This document shows positions 1-6,518 of a stretch of DNA of 13,485 nt, in pieces (within the stretch, counting starts at the first letter, position 1; every line of letters starts with the position of its first letter). The position numbers and the translations under genes are program-made. The stretch covers positions 1 to 13,485 of the forward strand of contig CAKPJX010000026.1 in assembly GCA_934163035.1 (NCBI GenBank), given 5' to 3'. This stretch comes from an uncultured Bacilli bacterium (GTDB taxonomy: Bacteria; Bacillota_I; Bacilli_A; RF39; UBA660). The notes below the pieces were generated by a model, which saw nothing but the letters and a program-made list of their open reading frames with translations, ran no database searches and had not been told where the DNA came from.

Positions 1-74
1 GCTGAAGAGGCGCCCCTGCTAAGGGTGTAGGTCGGGCAACTGGCGCGAGAGTTCAAATCTCTCCTACTCCGCCA
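1..74 (+). tRNA. tRNA-Ser(GCU), 5' end cut by window
   Basis: The 3' part of a serine tRNA that reads AGC/AGU codons. The anticodon stem CGCCC (11-15) pairs with GGGTG (23-27, one G-U). The seven-base loop carries anticodon GCT at 18-20 after T17. A long variable arm follows (about 28-46), as expected of class II tRNAs such as tRNA-Ser. The T arm is GAGAG-TTCAAAT-CTCTC (47-63). The 3' acceptor strand CTACTCC (64-70) is followed by discriminator G71 and an encoded CCA (72-74). The 5' acceptor strand and the start of the D arm lie before the window. Confidence 0.95.
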
Positions 75-85
75 TATATAAGATT

Positions 86-112
86 AACCTTGTTTGACAA
101 GGTTTTTTTTTA
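86..112 (+). terminator. Rho-independent terminator of tRNA-Ser
   Basis: A perfect 8-bp stem, AACCTTGT (86-93) with ACAAGGTT (97-104), has a 3-base loop and runs directly into a T tract. It lies 11 bases after the tRNA CCA and separates the tRNA unit from the TnpB element. Confidence 0.9.
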
Positions 113-113
113 T

Positions 114-137
114 TTATAAGGAATTTTCTTTTTATAA
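114..137 (+). repeat. Imperfect inverted repeat, possible left-end hairpin of the TnpB element
   Basis: TTATAAGGA (114-122) can pair with TTTTTATAA (129-137) through nine pairs, two of them G-U, with a 6-base loop. IS200/IS605 elements carry subterminal imperfect hairpins at both ends, so this could mark the left end. The sequence is so AT-rich that the fold could be chance, and the true element boundary is not visible without a related empty site. Confidence 0.3.
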
Positions 138-177
138 AGAACAGTATTAACTAATGGTATATATTTAAAAAAACATA

Positions 178-206
178 TTGACAAACAAATGTTTGTGTAT
201 TATTAT
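178..206 (+). promoter_or_regulatory. tnpB promoter with an embedded palindromic operator-like site
   Basis: A consensus -35 box TTGACA (178-183) is followed by exactly 17 bases and a -10 box TATTAT (201-206). It is the only promoter in the window with a perfect -35. The spacer is largely filled by the inverted repeat ACAAACA (181-187) and TGTTTGT (190-196), seven perfect base pairs around a 2-base centre. A palindrome between -35 and -10 is the usual place and shape of a repressor operator (for example TetR-type); that role is inferred. Confidence 0.7.
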
Positions 207-235
207 AGTAAGACAAGATTATGGAGGTGTATTAC

Positions 236-1366
236 ATGTATAAAGCTTATAAGTTTAGATTATATCCTAATACTTCTCAAGAAATATTAATTAATAAAAC
301 ATTCGGTTGTGTTAGATTTGTTTATAATTATTTTTTAGATGAATGTATGAATAAGGGATATATACGAGCTTTTGATATGTGTAGTGAAATAAAAGAACTA
401 TATAATAAATATCCATTTTTAAAAGAAGTAGATTCTTGTAGTTTAAGATGTGCTGTTTTTAATCTAGAGGATAGTTTTAAAAACTATTTTTCTAAACGTA
501 CTAATTATCCAAAATTTAAAAGTAAGTTTAATAAACAAAGTTTTAGAACGACTTGTATTAAAAGAACTTATAAGGGAAAAGAGTACAGTAATATTATATT
601 AGACTTAAATAATAAAAAAATAAAGTTACCTAAGCTTGGATTTGTTGATATAAGAGGATATAGAAATCTAAAAGATATTAATGGAAGAATAATAAATGCC
701 ACTGTAGAAAAAGAGACAACAAATAAATATTATGTAAGTGTTATATTTGATGAAGTACAAACTGTATCTAGTAAAGTAATTCCAGATAATATCGTTGGAA
801 TTGACTTAGGTATAAAAGATTTAGTAGTGACAAGTGATGGAGAAAAATATAGTAATCCAAAGGAAGTTTTAAGGAGAGAAAAGAGATTAAAAAGATTACA
901 AAGAAAATTATCAAGACAAGAAAGAGGAAGCAATAATTATTATAAAACTAAACTAGCAATAGCAAGGATTCATAGTAAGATAAAAAATAGTAGAAAACAT
1001 AATATAATAAGTATCGTAAATAAGTTAGTGAAAGAGCATGATATTATTATAAGTGAAAAATTAAATGTTAGAGAAATGAGCAGTAACCACAAATTAGCTA
1101 AGAATATATTGGATGCCAGTTTTAATAAAGTATGCCAGATATTGAAATGGAAGTGTAATTTACTTGGTAAATATTATTATCAGGTAGATACATACTTCCC
1201 AAGTAGTAAAAAATGTAGCCATTGTGATGCAATTACAGATAAAACAAAAGATTTAGGAGCAAGACATTGGACATGTATAAATTGTGGGTGTGAAAATGAT
1301 AGAGATATAAACGCGAGTATAAATATTATGTTTGAGGGATTAAAAATATATTGCCAAAATAATTAA
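236..1366 (+). CDS. tnpB: TnpB RNA-guided endonuclease of a solitary IS200/IS605-type element
   Basis: TnpB proteins are compact RNA-guided DNA nucleases carried by IS200/IS605 and IS607 transposons, and ancestors of Cas12. All hallmarks are intact. The N-terminus KAYKFRLYPN is typical of the family. RuvC-I is in GIDLGIKD with Asp190, RuvC-II in IISEKLN with Glu274, and RuvC-III in DRDINAS with Asp357. A four-Cys zinc finger lies between II and III (Cys327, Cys330, Cys347, Cys350). The start is taken at the ATG at 236: GGAGG (223-227) sits 8 bases before it, whereas an ATG at 221 would overlap that site. The product is then 376 aa, a normal TnpB length. No tnpA transposase lies next to it, so it is of the tnpB-only (IS1341-like) kind. 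The stop is followed at once by a structured region likely to be its guide RNA. Intact catalytic residues argue against a TldR-type repressor. Base composition matches the neighbours. Confidence 0.95.
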   Translation: MYKAYKFRLYPNTSQEILINKTFGCVRFVYNYFLDECMNKGYIRAFDMCSEIKELYNKYPFLKEVDSCSLRCAVFNLEDSFKNYFSKRTNYPKFKSKFNKQSFRTTCIKRTYKGKEYSNIILDLNNKKIKLPKLGFVDIRGYRNLKDINGRIINATVEKETTNKYYVSVIFDEVQTVSSKVIPDNIVGIDLGIKDLVVTSDGEKYSNPKEVLRREKRLKRLQRKLSRQERGSNNYYKTKLAIARIHSKIKNSRKHNIISIVNKLVKEHDIIISEKLNVREMSSNHKLAKNILDASFNKVCQILKWKCNLLGKYYYQVDTYFPSSKKCSHCDAITDKTKDLGARHWTCINCGCENDRDINASINIMFEGLKIYCQNN

Positions 1367-1379
1367 GAAGAAGAAAAAT

Positions 1380-1485
1380 AAAACAAAAAAGTACGGTAGC
1401 GACTATCGGAATTTAAGCCTATAGAGAATAGAGGATACTCTATCTATGAAGTAGGAATGTTGATCGGTGACGACCAATGCGAATA
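1380..1485 (+). ncRNA. Putative omega-RNA scaffold / right end of the TnpB element
   Basis: TnpB guide RNAs come from the 3' end of tnpB and the element's right end. This stretch has no ORF but holds ordered structure. Hairpin 1 is CGGTAG-CGA-CTATCG (1394-1408, one G-U). Hairpin 2 is the perfect ATAGAG-GATA-CTCTAT (1428-1443). Flanking CCTA (1418-1421) can pair with TAGG (1452-1455), enclosing hairpin 2. Hairpin 3 (1460-1477) is TTGATCG-GTGA-CGACCAA with one A-C mismatch and a GNRA-type GTGA loop, as expected for a subterminal right-end hairpin. The segment AAGTAGGAAT (1450-1459) before it resembles right ends I recall from related Clostridial elements. The guide would begin near 1478-1490. 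Exact ends are inferred. Confidence 0.6.
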
Positions 1486-1518
1486 AAAATTTAAAAATAT
1501 TTTAATTTTTATTCTTTT
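1481..1518 (+). terminator. AT-rich hairpin, possible terminator of the tnpB transcript
   Basis: GAATAAAAATTTAAAA (1481-1496) pairs with TTTTAATTTTTATTC (1500-1514) with one bulged base and a very short loop, then TTTTG follows. It could stop tnpB/omega-RNA transcription before the next gene. The stem has almost no GC and may lie where the TnpB guide would be copied, so the terminator call is tentative. Confidence 0.4.
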
Positions 1519-1522
1519 GTTC

Positions 1523-1531
1523 TGGTATAAT
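1523..1531 (+). promoter_or_regulatory. Extended -10 promoter of the HAD-like gene
   Basis: TGGTATAAT contains a perfect TATAAT (1526-1531) preceded by the TGn extension. No good -35 box is visible 17 bases upstream, as is common for extended -10 promoters. The predicted start falls shortly before the ribosome binding site AGGGGAG (1548-1554). Confidence 0.7.
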
Positions 1532-1562
1532 AAGTGTAGTTATTTACAGGGGAGAAGTAGAT

Positions 1563-2270
1563 ATGAAAAAGATGGTTGTTTGTACTTTTGAAAATACACT
1601 TATAGATGATGAAGAATCTATTAGCATGAAAACAATGTTAGAAATTGATCGACTTAGAAATAATGGCTATTTATTTACTACTGTATCAGAAAATGATCTA
1701 GATTATGTTTTATCATATAATAGAGATTTTCCTTTTTTAGATTTTATAGTTTTTTTTGATGGGGCTGGGATATTTGACACTAAGTTAAATAAAGTTATCT
1801 TAAAAAAGCAAATTAATTATACTGCAACTAAAAAAATTATTAATATATGTCTTGATTATGATATTTATGTTTATACAGCTTTTCAAAAGATCAAGATTAA
1901 TAGTATAGATGATATTGTTAATTATAAAAAAGATATATTAAGAATAGATATTTTTGGTAAAAATATTACAACTTTGTATAAAAAACTTATTGTTTTAGAT
2001 TTGGATATTAATATTACAAAAACTGATCATATTAAAATATTAAGTAATTGTTCTAGATGTTTTTCTGTTGATACTATCTGTATGAAGAAAAAGATTGATA
2101 TTAATAATTGCTTTGTTATAGGTGGCTCTATTCTAGATATGGAAACTATAAATAAATATAGGGGTGATTCTATTAACAATGCACCTTTAAAACTAAGAAG
2201 AATTTCTAATAGAGTCTCTTCAAATAATAATTCTTTGGGAGTATGTGAATTATTGCGTGAATTATCCTAA
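1563..2270 (+). CDS. Degenerate Cof-type HAD-superfamily protein, probably catalytically inactive
   Basis: The 235-aa product has the layout of Cof-like HAD phosphatases, but its active site is eroded. Motif I, normally DxDGTL, reads T8-F-E-N-T-L13: the nucleophile Asp is Thr, the acid/base Asp is Glu and the Gly is Asn. Motif IV, normally GDxxND, reads G187-G-S-I-L-D192, keeping only one Asp. The fold seems preserved: FDGAGIFD (65-72) matches the usual 'NGA' strand-turn, and an NNA (205-207) sits where Cof proteins have gvAxgNA. The reading frame is long and clean, with a good ribosome binding site and its own promoter, so it looks maintained rather than a decaying pseudogene. A binding or regulatory role is possible; its ligand is unknown. 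It stands alone between the TnpB element and the rluA-family operon. Confidence 0.75.
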   Translation: MKKMVVCTFENTLIDDEESISMKTMLEIDRLRNNGYLFTTVSENDLDYVLSYNRDFPFLDFIVFFDGAGIFDTKLNKVILKKQINYTATKKIINICLDYDIYVYTAFQKIKINSIDDIVNYKKDILRIDIFGKNITTLYKKLIVLDLDINITKTDHIKILSNCSRCFSVDTICMKKKIDINNCFVIGGSILDMETINKYRGDSINNAPLKLRRISNRVSSNNNSLGVCELLRELS

Positions 2271-2296
2271 AAAATTTCTTTTTCTATTTTTTTAGG
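2266..2296 (+). repeat. 9-bp inverted repeat spanning the HAD gene stop
   Basis: CCTAAAAAA (2266-2274) is the exact reverse complement of TTTTTTAGG (2288-2296), with a 13-base pyrimidine-rich loop. It includes the TAA stop of the upstream gene. There is no T tract after the right arm, so it is at best a weak terminator or an mRNA 3'-end stabiliser. Confidence 0.45.
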
Positions 2297-2298
2297 CA

Positions 2299-2307
2299 TG
2301 TTATAAT
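2299..2307 (+). promoter_or_regulatory. Extended -10 promoter of the rlu-nagZ-asnS operon
   Basis: TGTTATAAT holds a perfect TATAAT (2302-2307) with the TGn extension and only a T-rich stretch at the -35 position. It lies 24 bases before the start codon, leaving room for a short leader with the AAGAAGGG ribosome binding site. Confidence 0.7.
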
Positions 2308-2331
2308 ACTTTATAGAAAGAAGGGCTGTTT

Positions 2332-3174
2332 ATGAAGTTGATTGTTAAATATGATGCTGATTTATTAGAGTACTTATATGATAATTTAGATGCTCCTAGA
2401 AAGAAAATTAAGAGTTATTTAACTCATAAATGTATTTATATTAATAATAATATTGTTACAAAATATAATTATAGAGTTATTAAGGGAATGAGTATTATTA
2501 TTAATACTAATGGACGTGGTACGCTTCCTTTCGATATTTTATTTGAAGATGATGATATTATTGTAGTTAATAAACCTAGTGGACTTCTTTCTATTGCAAC
2601 AAGAAAAGAGAAAGATAAAACTTTGTATCATTTAGTTAGTGAATACTTAAAGAGTAAAAATAAAAGAGCTAGAGTTTATATTGTTCATAGACTTGATAAA
2701 GATACTAGTGGTATAGTTATTTTAGCTAAGAATGAAAAGATAAAAAAACAACTTCAAGATAATTGGAATGAATATGTTTCTTTAAGAGAGTATACAGCAG
2801 TTGTACATGGCAATTTAGATAAAAAGAAGGGAAGAATAGTTCAAAATTTAGCTGAGACTAAGACTAATTTAGTTTATGTTACTAAAGGAGATAATGGTAA
2901 AAAGGCAATTACTGATTATGAAGTATTAAAAGAAAATAATAATTATTCTCTTTTAAAAATAAATATTATAACGGGAAGAAAAAATCAAATAAGAGTAGCT
3001 TTAAATTCTATTAATAGTCCTATTGTTGGGGATAATAAGTATGGTATTAAAGATTCTTTTAATAGACTTTATTTGCATGCTAATAGATTGAAGATATATT
3101 ATCCTATTATAGGAAAAGATATTTTATTTGAGGTTGGTATTCCTAATGAATTTAAAAAAATAATGAAGGGATAA
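2332..3174 (+). CDS. RluA-family 23S rRNA/tRNA pseudouridine synthase
   Basis: Enzymes of this family convert specific uridines in rRNA or tRNA to pseudouridine. The family signature HRLDKDTSG is present (119-127), with catalytic Asp122. FEDDDIIVVNKPSGLLS (71-87) is the usual start of the catalytic domain, and GRKNQIRVAL near residue 221 is the conserved 'tGRtHQIRvh' segment. Residues 1-60 look like a diverged S4 RNA-binding domain (APRKKIKSYL, INNNIV). At 280 aa it is slightly short for RluD, and which uridine it modifies cannot be told. The start is supported by AGAAGGG a few bases upstream. It is the first gene of an operon: nagZ begins 5 bases after its stop, so the two are probably co-translated. 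Confidence 0.93.
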   Translation: MKLIVKYDADLLEYLYDNLDAPRKKIKSYLTHKCIYINNNIVTKYNYRVIKGMSIIINTNGRGTLPFDILFEDDDIIVVNKPSGLLSIATRKEKDKTLYHLVSEYLKSKNKRARVYIVHRLDKDTSGIVILAKNEKIKKQLQDNWNEYVSLREYTAVVHGNLDKKKGRIVQNLAETKTNLVYVTKGDNGKKAITDYEVLKENNNYSLLKINIITGRKNQIRVALNSINSPIVGDNKYGIKDSFNRLYLHANRLKIYYPIIGKDILFEVGIPNEFKKIMKG

Positions 3175-3179
3175 GTTAT

Positions 3180-4328
3180 ATGAAAAAAATAATTATTACT
3201 ATTGTGGTAGTTTTATTAATTGGTTTTTCTTGTTACTTTGTGGTTACTAAATATAATGATGATAAATCATCTAGTAAATTAGAAAAAAATAATACTTCTG
3301 ATAATTGTGATGATTTGTTTTGTAAATATTATTCTTATGCTGATAATCTTTTAAAAGATATGTCTTTGGAAGAGAAGGTTGGACAATTATTTTTAGTTAG
3401 ATATGATAATAATTTGGCTTCTTTTTGGGTTAAAAATTATAATCCTGGTGGTTTTATCTTATTTGCAAAAGATTTTAAGGATCATACTAAAGAGTCGATT
3501 AACGATGAAATTAAATCTTTACAAAATACTAGTAAGATACCTTTAGTAATTGGTGTTGATGAAGAGGGTGGATTTGTTACTAGAGTCAGTAGATATAAAA
3601 ATTTTAGAGATAATGCTTTTTCTTCGCCTAGATCTATTTATGAAGAGGGTGGATATGAATTACTTGAGAAGGAAGAAAGAGAAAAAGCTCAATTATTATT
3701 AAGCTTAGGCATTAATTTAAATTTAGCTCCAGTTGTTGATGTTTCAACTGATGAGAATGATTTTATTCATAATAGAGCTTTTGGTGGTAATAGTGAAGAA
3801 ACTGCAGTGTTTGCTAAAAAAATGGTTAGCTATGCTAATAGTGAAGGTATTTCTTCATGTCTTAAGCATTTTCCGGGATATGGAAATAATGCTGATACAC
3901 ATAATGGAATAGCAATTGATAATAGAAGCTATGATATTTTTACTTCTAATGATTATCTACCTTTTAAGAGTGGTATAGAAGAAAAAGTCCCAGCAATTTT
4001 AGTTTCACATAATATAATTAATTCTATGGATAGTTCTCATCCAGCTAGTTTAAGTGAAAAAGTTATTTCAGAACTTAGGGAAGAACTTAATTTTAGTGGT
4101 ATAATAGTTACTGATGATTTATCAATGGGGGCAGTTTCAGAATATGTATCGTTTAATACAGCTGCAGTTTTAGCAGTTAAGGCTGGTAATGATATGCTAA
4201 TTACTTCTGATTTTAAGGATATGTATAATTCTGTATTAGAAGCTGTAAAGAATGGCGATATTAGTGAAAAAAGAGTGGATAACTCAGTTAGAAGAATAAT
4301 AGCTTGGAAAAAGCTTTATAATATGTAG
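3180..4328 (+). CDS. nagZ: GH3 beta-N-acetylhexosaminidase, NagZ-like, membrane-anchored
   Basis: NagZ enzymes remove terminal GlcNAc from muropeptides in cell-wall recycling. Residues 4-22 form a hydrophobic N-terminal segment after MKK; there is no clean lipobox before Cys18, so I predict an uncleaved anchor or signal peptide with the enzyme outside the cell. The GH3 domain (about 58-378) shows DEEGGFVTRV (127-136), KHFPGYG (229-235), the Asp-x-His general acid/base pair Asp239-Thr-His241, and the nucleophile in TDDLSMG (Asp312). The family's KHFPGHGDT reads KHFPGYGNN here, so the loop near the catalytic pair is diverged while the catalytic residues remain. At 382 aa it is a one-domain form, unlike the 642-aa B. 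subtilis enzyme. Its ribosome binding site AAGGGA lies in the end of the upstream gene, and its stop overlaps the asnS AGGAGG. Confidence 0.92.
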   Translation: MKKIIITIVVVLLIGFSCYFVVTKYNDDKSSSKLEKNNTSDNCDDLFCKYYSYADNLLKDMSLEEKVGQLFLVRYDNNLASFWVKNYNPGGFILFAKDFKDHTKESINDEIKSLQNTSKIPLVIGVDEEGGFVTRVSRYKNFRDNAFSSPRSIYEEGGYELLEKEEREKAQLLLSLGINLNLAPVVDVSTDENDFIHNRAFGGNSEETAVFAKKMVSYANSEGISSCLKHFPGYGNNADTHNGIAIDNRSYDIFTSNDYLPFKSGIEEKVPAILVSHNIINSMDSSHPASLSEKVISELREELNFSGIIVTDDLSMGAVSEYVSFNTAAVLAVKAGNDMLITSDFKDMYNSVLEAVKNGDISEKRVDNSVRRIIAWKKLYNM

Positions 4329-4336
4329 GAGGATAT

Positions 4337-5716
4337 ATGGTTATAGATGTAAAAAAATTATATGAAGATATTGATAAATATATGGGAAGTGAAGTAAGGC
4401 TTCAAGGTTGGATTAGAAATCATAGAAAGCAAAAAGAATTTGGGTTTATTGATTTTAATGATGGAACATTTTTTAAGAGTGTACAAGTTGTTTATGATGA
4501 GTCTGTTGATGGATTTTCAGATATTCAAAAATTAAAAATCGGATCTGCAATTGAAGTTGTTGGGGAAGTGGTGGCTTCTCCTGCTAAGGGACAAGAGTTT
4601 GAATTAAAAACAAAAAGTATCATTTTATTGGGAGATTGTCCTGATGATTATCCTATTCAACCTAAAAGACATACTAGAGAGTTTTTAAGGGAACAGGCTT
4701 ATTTAAGACCAAGAACTAATTTATTTAGTGCAGTTTTCCGTGTAAGGAGTGTTGCAGCTTATGCAATTCATAAGTATTTTCAAGAGAATGGCTATGTTTA
4801 TTTTCATGCTCCATTAATTACAGCTAGTGACTGTGAAGGAGCAGGGGAGATGTTTCAAGTTACTACTCTTGACTTAGATAGAATTTCTAAGCTTGGTAAA
4901 GTAGATTATTCAAAAGACTTTTTTGGAAAGCCTGCAGCTTTAACTGTTAGTGGTCAGCTTCAAGCTGAAACATTTGCTTTAGCATATAAAAAGACTTATA
5001 CATTTGGACCGACTTTTAGAGCAGAAAATTCTAATACTAAGACTCACGCTAATGAATTTTGGATGATAGAACCAGAGATTGCTTTTTGTGATCTAGAAGG
5101 TGATATGGATATTATGGAAGATATGCTTAAATACGTAGTTAAGTATGTTTTAGATAATTGTGGGGAAGAGATGAAATTTTTCGATAGCTTTGTTGAGAAG
5201 GGTTTAATTGAAAAATTAACAAAACTAATTAATAGTAAATTTGTAAGAATTGATCATGAAGAAGTTATTTCAATTTTAAAGAAAGCAGATGTTAAATGGG
5301 AATTTGAACCAGAATATGGTGAAGATATTGCGAAAGAGCATGAAAAATATATTACAGAGTACTTTAATGGGCCAGTATTTATTAAAAATTGGCCAAAGGA
5401 TATAAAAGCATTCTACATGAGGCAAAATCCTGATGGTAAGACTGTAGCAGCTGTTGATTTGGAAGTTCCTGGTGCTGGTGAATTAATGGGTGGTTCTCAA
5501 AGAGAAGAAGACTATGATAAATTAGTTAACAGAATGGATGAGTTAAAAATGGATAAGGCTGGTTTAGAGTGGTATTTAAATTTAAGAAAATTTGGTGGTT
5601 GCTATCACTCTGGATTCGGTATGGGATTTGAAAGACTACTTATATATTTAACTGGAGTTGAAAATATTCGTGATGTTATTCCTTATCCTAGAACACCTGG
5701 TAATTGTGATTTTTAA
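4337..5716 (+). CDS. asnS: Asparaginyl-tRNA synthetase
   Basis: This class IIb aminoacyl-tRNA synthetase charges tRNA-Asn with asparagine in the cytoplasm. The N-terminal OB-fold anticodon-binding domain begins with VRLQGWIRNHRKQKEFGFIDFNDG (20-43). Motif 2 is FRAENSNTKTHANEF (227-241) and motif 3 is GFGMGFERLL (426-435); the C-terminus NIRDVIPYPRTPGN (443-456) is diagnostic for AsnRS over AspRS. Length (459 aa) is normal for bacterial AsnRS. The AGGAGG ribosome binding site (4327-4332) overlaps the nagZ stop, giving only 4 bases to the ATG, a sign of translational coupling. It is the last gene of the operon and is followed by a strong terminator. A direct synthetase means charging of tRNA-Asn here need not use the amidotransferase route. 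Confidence 0.97.
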   Translation: MVIDVKKLYEDIDKYMGSEVRLQGWIRNHRKQKEFGFIDFNDGTFFKSVQVVYDESVDGFSDIQKLKIGSAIEVVGEVVASPAKGQEFELKTKSIILLGDCPDDYPIQPKRHTREFLREQAYLRPRTNLFSAVFRVRSVAAYAIHKYFQENGYVYFHAPLITASDCEGAGEMFQVTTLDLDRISKLGKVDYSKDFFGKPAALTVSGQLQAETFALAYKKTYTFGPTFRAENSNTKTHANEFWMIEPEIAFCDLEGDMDIMEDMLKYVVKYVLDNCGEEMKFFDSFVEKGLIEKLTKLINSKFVRIDHEEVISILKKADVKWEFEPEYGEDIAKEHEKYITEYFNGPVFIKNWPKDIKAFYMRQNPDGKTVAAVDLEVPGAGELMGGSQREEDYDKLVNRMDELKMDKAGLEWYLNLRKFGGCYHSGFGMGFERLLIYLTGVENIRDVIPYPRTPGNCDF

Positions 5717-5717
5717 G

Positions 5718-5745
5718 AGAAGTAATAATTTTTACTTCTTTTTTG
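5718..5745 (+). terminator. Rho-independent terminator of the rlu-nagZ-asnS operon
   Basis: A perfect 8-bp stem, AGAAGTAA (5718-5725) with TTACTTCT (5732-5739), has a 6-base loop and is followed by a run of T. It starts one base after the asnS stop codon. Confidence 0.9.
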
Positions 5746-5792
5746 TATAAAAAGCTTTATTTAAATACATCATATAAATAGGAGGATGAATT

Positions 5793-6428
5793 ATGAAGAA
5801 AATATTAATTTATTTATCACTATTTATATTATTAATTACTGGTTGTACTAACAATATGAATACACCTACTAAAAAAGTAGAAGAGTTTTTAGGTAAATAT
5901 CAATCTATGGACAGTGAGGTCTTAACTCAACTTGATGATATAGTTTCAACTGATACTACAATGACTGATGATGAGAAAAAAGATTATCGTAGTTTGATGG
6001 AAAAACAGTATCAGAACCTATCTTATAAAATTAAAGATGAGGAAATAGATGGGGATAATGCTACTGTCTTAGTAGAAATAGAGGTCTTTGACTACGCAAC
6101 TTCTATTAATAAATCTCGTAAGTATTATGATGAACATCCTGATGAGTTTAAAGATGAGGAGAAAGCAACTATTAATGATGATAATAAAGATGACAATAAA
6201 GATGATGATACTTTAGGTGATAAAGCTAGTGATGCTATTGACAGTGCTAAAGATAAGATAGAGGAAAGTTCTAAATATATAGAATATAAGATTAAACAAA
6301 TGATGAATGTTACTGATAAAGTAAAATATGAAATAACTTTCCATCTTACTAAGGTTAATGATACTTGGGAAGTTGATGATATAAGTGATATGGATAGACA
6401 AAAAATTCATGGATTATATGAAGAATAG
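5793..6428 (+). CDS. Secreted lipoprotein with acidic insert, function unknown
   Basis: This is a 211-aa predicted lipoprotein. The signal peptide MKKILIYLSLFILL ends in the lipobox ITGC with Cys18 as the lipidation site, so it should be tethered outside the membrane. Residues 24-112 (helical start TKKVEEFLGKYQSMD, then IDGDNATVLVEIEVFD) and 160-211 (YEITFHLTKVNDTWEVDDI) together resemble an NTF2/SnoaL-like cone fold, as in many Gram-positive 'lipoprotein of unknown function' families. That is an inference from pattern only. Between them lies a low-complexity acidic stretch (about 118-160) rich in NDDNK/DDNK repeats and an amphipathic Asp/Lys/Ala helix. The start follows AGGAGG (5780-5785) by 7 bases. 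No convincing promoter was found: a TATAAA at 5773-5778 would put the start site inside the ribosome binding site. Confidence 0.88.
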   Translation: MKKILIYLSLFILLITGCTNNMNTPTKKVEEFLGKYQSMDSEVLTQLDDIVSTDTTMTDDEKKDYRSLMEKQYQNLSYKIKDEEIDGDNATVLVEIEVFDYATSINKSRKYYDEHPDEFKDEEKATINDDNKDDNKDDDTLGDKASDAIDSAKDKIEESSKYIEYKIKQMMNVTDKVKYEITFHLTKVNDTWEVDDISDMDRQKIHGLYEE

Positions 6429-6446
6429 AAAAATATCTTTTTTAGG

Positions 6447-6473
6447 AAAATACTAAATTGGTATTTTTTTTTT
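6447..6473 (+). terminator. Rho-independent terminator after the lipoprotein gene
   Basis: AAAATAC (6447-6453) pairs with GTATTTT (6461-6467), with a further T-G closing pair inside, and the right arm continues into a T run to 6473. The stem is AT-rich but well formed and lies 18 bases after the stop codon. Confidence 0.8.
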
Positions 6474-6483
6474 GACTTTTATT

Positions 6484-6492
6484 TGATATAAT
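6484..6492 (+). promoter_or_regulatory. Extended -10 promoter of the herA-like gene
   Basis: TGATATAAT carries a perfect TATAAT (6487-6492) and the TGn extension. A TTGACT at 6472-6477 is only 9 bases upstream, too close to serve as its -35. The ribosome binding site AGAGGG (6506-6511) follows. Confidence 0.7.
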
Positions 6493-6518
6493 CTTTTTAA
6501 GATAAAGAGGGTGTTTTA

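Noticed and set aside
221..235. ATG at 221 as the tnpB start
   Set aside because: It would overlap its own GGAGG signal; the ATG at 236 is 8 bases after that signal and gives the usual KAYKFRLYPN beginning. The same reasoning moves the sepF start from 8470 to 8485.
730..933. 67-codon open frame on the minus strand inside tnpB
   Set aside because: It is antisense to the conserved RuvC-I region, has no ribosome binding site and reads as low-complexity Leu/Ser/Phe typical of the complement of an AT-rich gene.
236..1366. TnpB turned into a nuclease-dead repressor (TldR-like)
   Set aside because: All three RuvC acidic residues and the four zinc-finger cysteines are present.
6213..6410. 65-codon open frame on the minus strand inside the lipoprotein gene
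   Set aside because: It is the complement of the Asp/Lys-rich coding sequence, giving only Ile/Phe/Ser-rich residues, with no start signals.
6472..6477. TTGACT as the -35 box of the herA promoter
   Set aside because: Only 9 bases separate it from TATAAT, far from the required 16-18, and it lies at the end of a terminator T tract.
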